From positions 33,093,804 to 33,157,803 of the forward strand of contig OY804579.1 of the NCBI GenBank assembly GCA_963680875.1: a DNA stretch of 64,000 nucleotides, read 5' to 3'. The notes beneath the pieces are model-generated. The model was not told the origin of the DNA, made no database searches, and worked only from the letters and a program-made list of their open reading frames with translations. This document shows, in pieces, positions 63,399-64,000 of the stretch. The stretch comes from Bathymodiolus brooksi. Taxonomy: Eukaryota > Mollusca > Bivalvia > Mytilida > Modiolidae. The number at the start of each line of letters is the position of its first letter. The stretch's first letter is position 1. A program made the position numbers and the translations under genes.

Positions 63399-63660
63399 TT
63401 AATACATGGGCATTTCCATATTGGCCTGGTTATTATCCCGAGACCCCCATATTGGCCCGAGACGGAGTCGAGGGCCAATATGGGTCGAGGGATGATAACC
63501 AGACCAATATGGAAATGCCCATGTATTAAGCTATTTATTACATACTTCCGACATCTAGAAAAGAGACACCCATATTGGCCTGAGACGAAGTCGAGGCCCA
63601 TATTGGCCCGGGCCAATATGGGCCTCGATATGGAAATGATCTTGTAGTAATCCAATAACC
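63399..63660. repeat. Nested palindromes built on 'ccatattgg'
   Basis: 63399-63529: 'ttaatacatgggcatttcca' pairs with 'tggaaatgcccatgtattaa'. 63566-63640: 'cccatattggcc' and 'ggccaatatggg' pair, with 'gagtcgagg' in the loops. The open frames on both strands are a by-product of the palindrome. Confidence 0.88.
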
Positions 63661-63747
63661 GGTTATTTTCCCGGGACCTGAAAATATGGACAGTTTACTT
63701 CCGGTCATATTGGTCATACAAAAATGCCTTTATTTGAACTAAGTATG

Positions 63748-63772
63748 TAATATATATATATATATATATATA
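63748..63772. repeat. (TA)n microsatellite
   Basis: About 12 TA dinucleotides upstream of a region without recognised coding sequence (63260-64000). Confidence 0.95.
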
Positions 63773-64000
63773 AACGTCTAAAATGGTTTGTAAAACAACA
63801 CCAAGTACACAAAACAAAGTGATAAAGAATTAAACACTTCGTAGAATGACAAAATTTTCGTCCCACCGAGGGACTTTATCAATGTCTAATTAAATAAAAT
63901 CTCGAAACAATATGGCGACTTTTCAAATTTCAAAAAGGTTTTTGACGGTCCATGTACGGCACAAAAGAACCAGAAGATGCACATATGAAACTACATGCAT

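Noticed and set aside
63345..63655. Two overlapping opposite-strand frames with similar peptides
   Set aside because: Produced by the palindrome at 63399-63660.

Overview
The window is animal nuclear DNA, AT-rich, intron-dense and heavily loaded with transposons. The recurring short element ending in a 'gtttaacgccactttcagcaatatttcagct'-type tail, the DIRS, piggyBac and Tc1 elements, and the predicted protein all fit a marine lophotrochozoan, most likely a gastropod mollusc. This species-level reading is inference from repeat style. No bacterial operons, rRNA genes or CRISPR arrays are present.

Almost the whole window is one gene on the minus strand: a polycystin-1-like (PKD1/REJ family) receptor. 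I reconstructed 17 exons between 63258 and 8262. They join without a stop into 4424 nt (2 leading nt plus 1474 codons), and every intron phase matches. In transcription order the protein has two thrombospondin type-1 repeats (63.1 and 60.8 kb), a REJ module with an unusual insertion of roughly 300 residues (58.4-59.9 kb), the rest of REJ and the stalk (46.5-33.8 kb and 15.4-12.1 kb), a GAIN-like region with a degenerate GPS (10.4-8.4 kb), and the first transmembrane helix (8.3 kb). The start of the gene lies beyond 64000. The PLAT domain and remaining membrane segments lie beyond position 1.

Layout from left to right: 1-8261 is a roughly 190-copy 43/45-bp minisatellite in the intron after the TM1 exon. 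8.3-15.4 kb holds exons 17-12. 15.4-33.8 kb is an 18.4-kb intron with a broken DIRS-type retrotransposon, a dead Tc1 element, a 47-bp satellite and several foldback elements. 33.8-38.6 kb holds exons 11-6. 38.6-44.3 kb is an intron carrying a nearly intact Tc1 element and a 3.5-kb TIR element. 44.3-46.5 kb holds exons 5 and 4. 46.5-50.1 kb holds two 38-bp minisatellites and a tandem duplicate of exon 4. 50.5-55.0 kb is a complete piggyBac element. 56.5-57.3 kb is a non-LTR retrotransposon tail. 58.4-63.3 kb holds exons 3-1 and a 22-bp array.

The most striking observation is that two minisatellites in this gene are built from its own splice junctions. The 1-8261 array repeats the 5' splice site of the TM1 exon, and the first units are 45 bp, so alternative donors would add 15-residue blocks in frame after TM1. 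The 46.5-49.8 kb arrays repeat the 3' splice site and first bases of exon 4. Exon 4 itself was duplicated at its splice donor, leaving a copy (48123-48304) with an acceptor but no donor.
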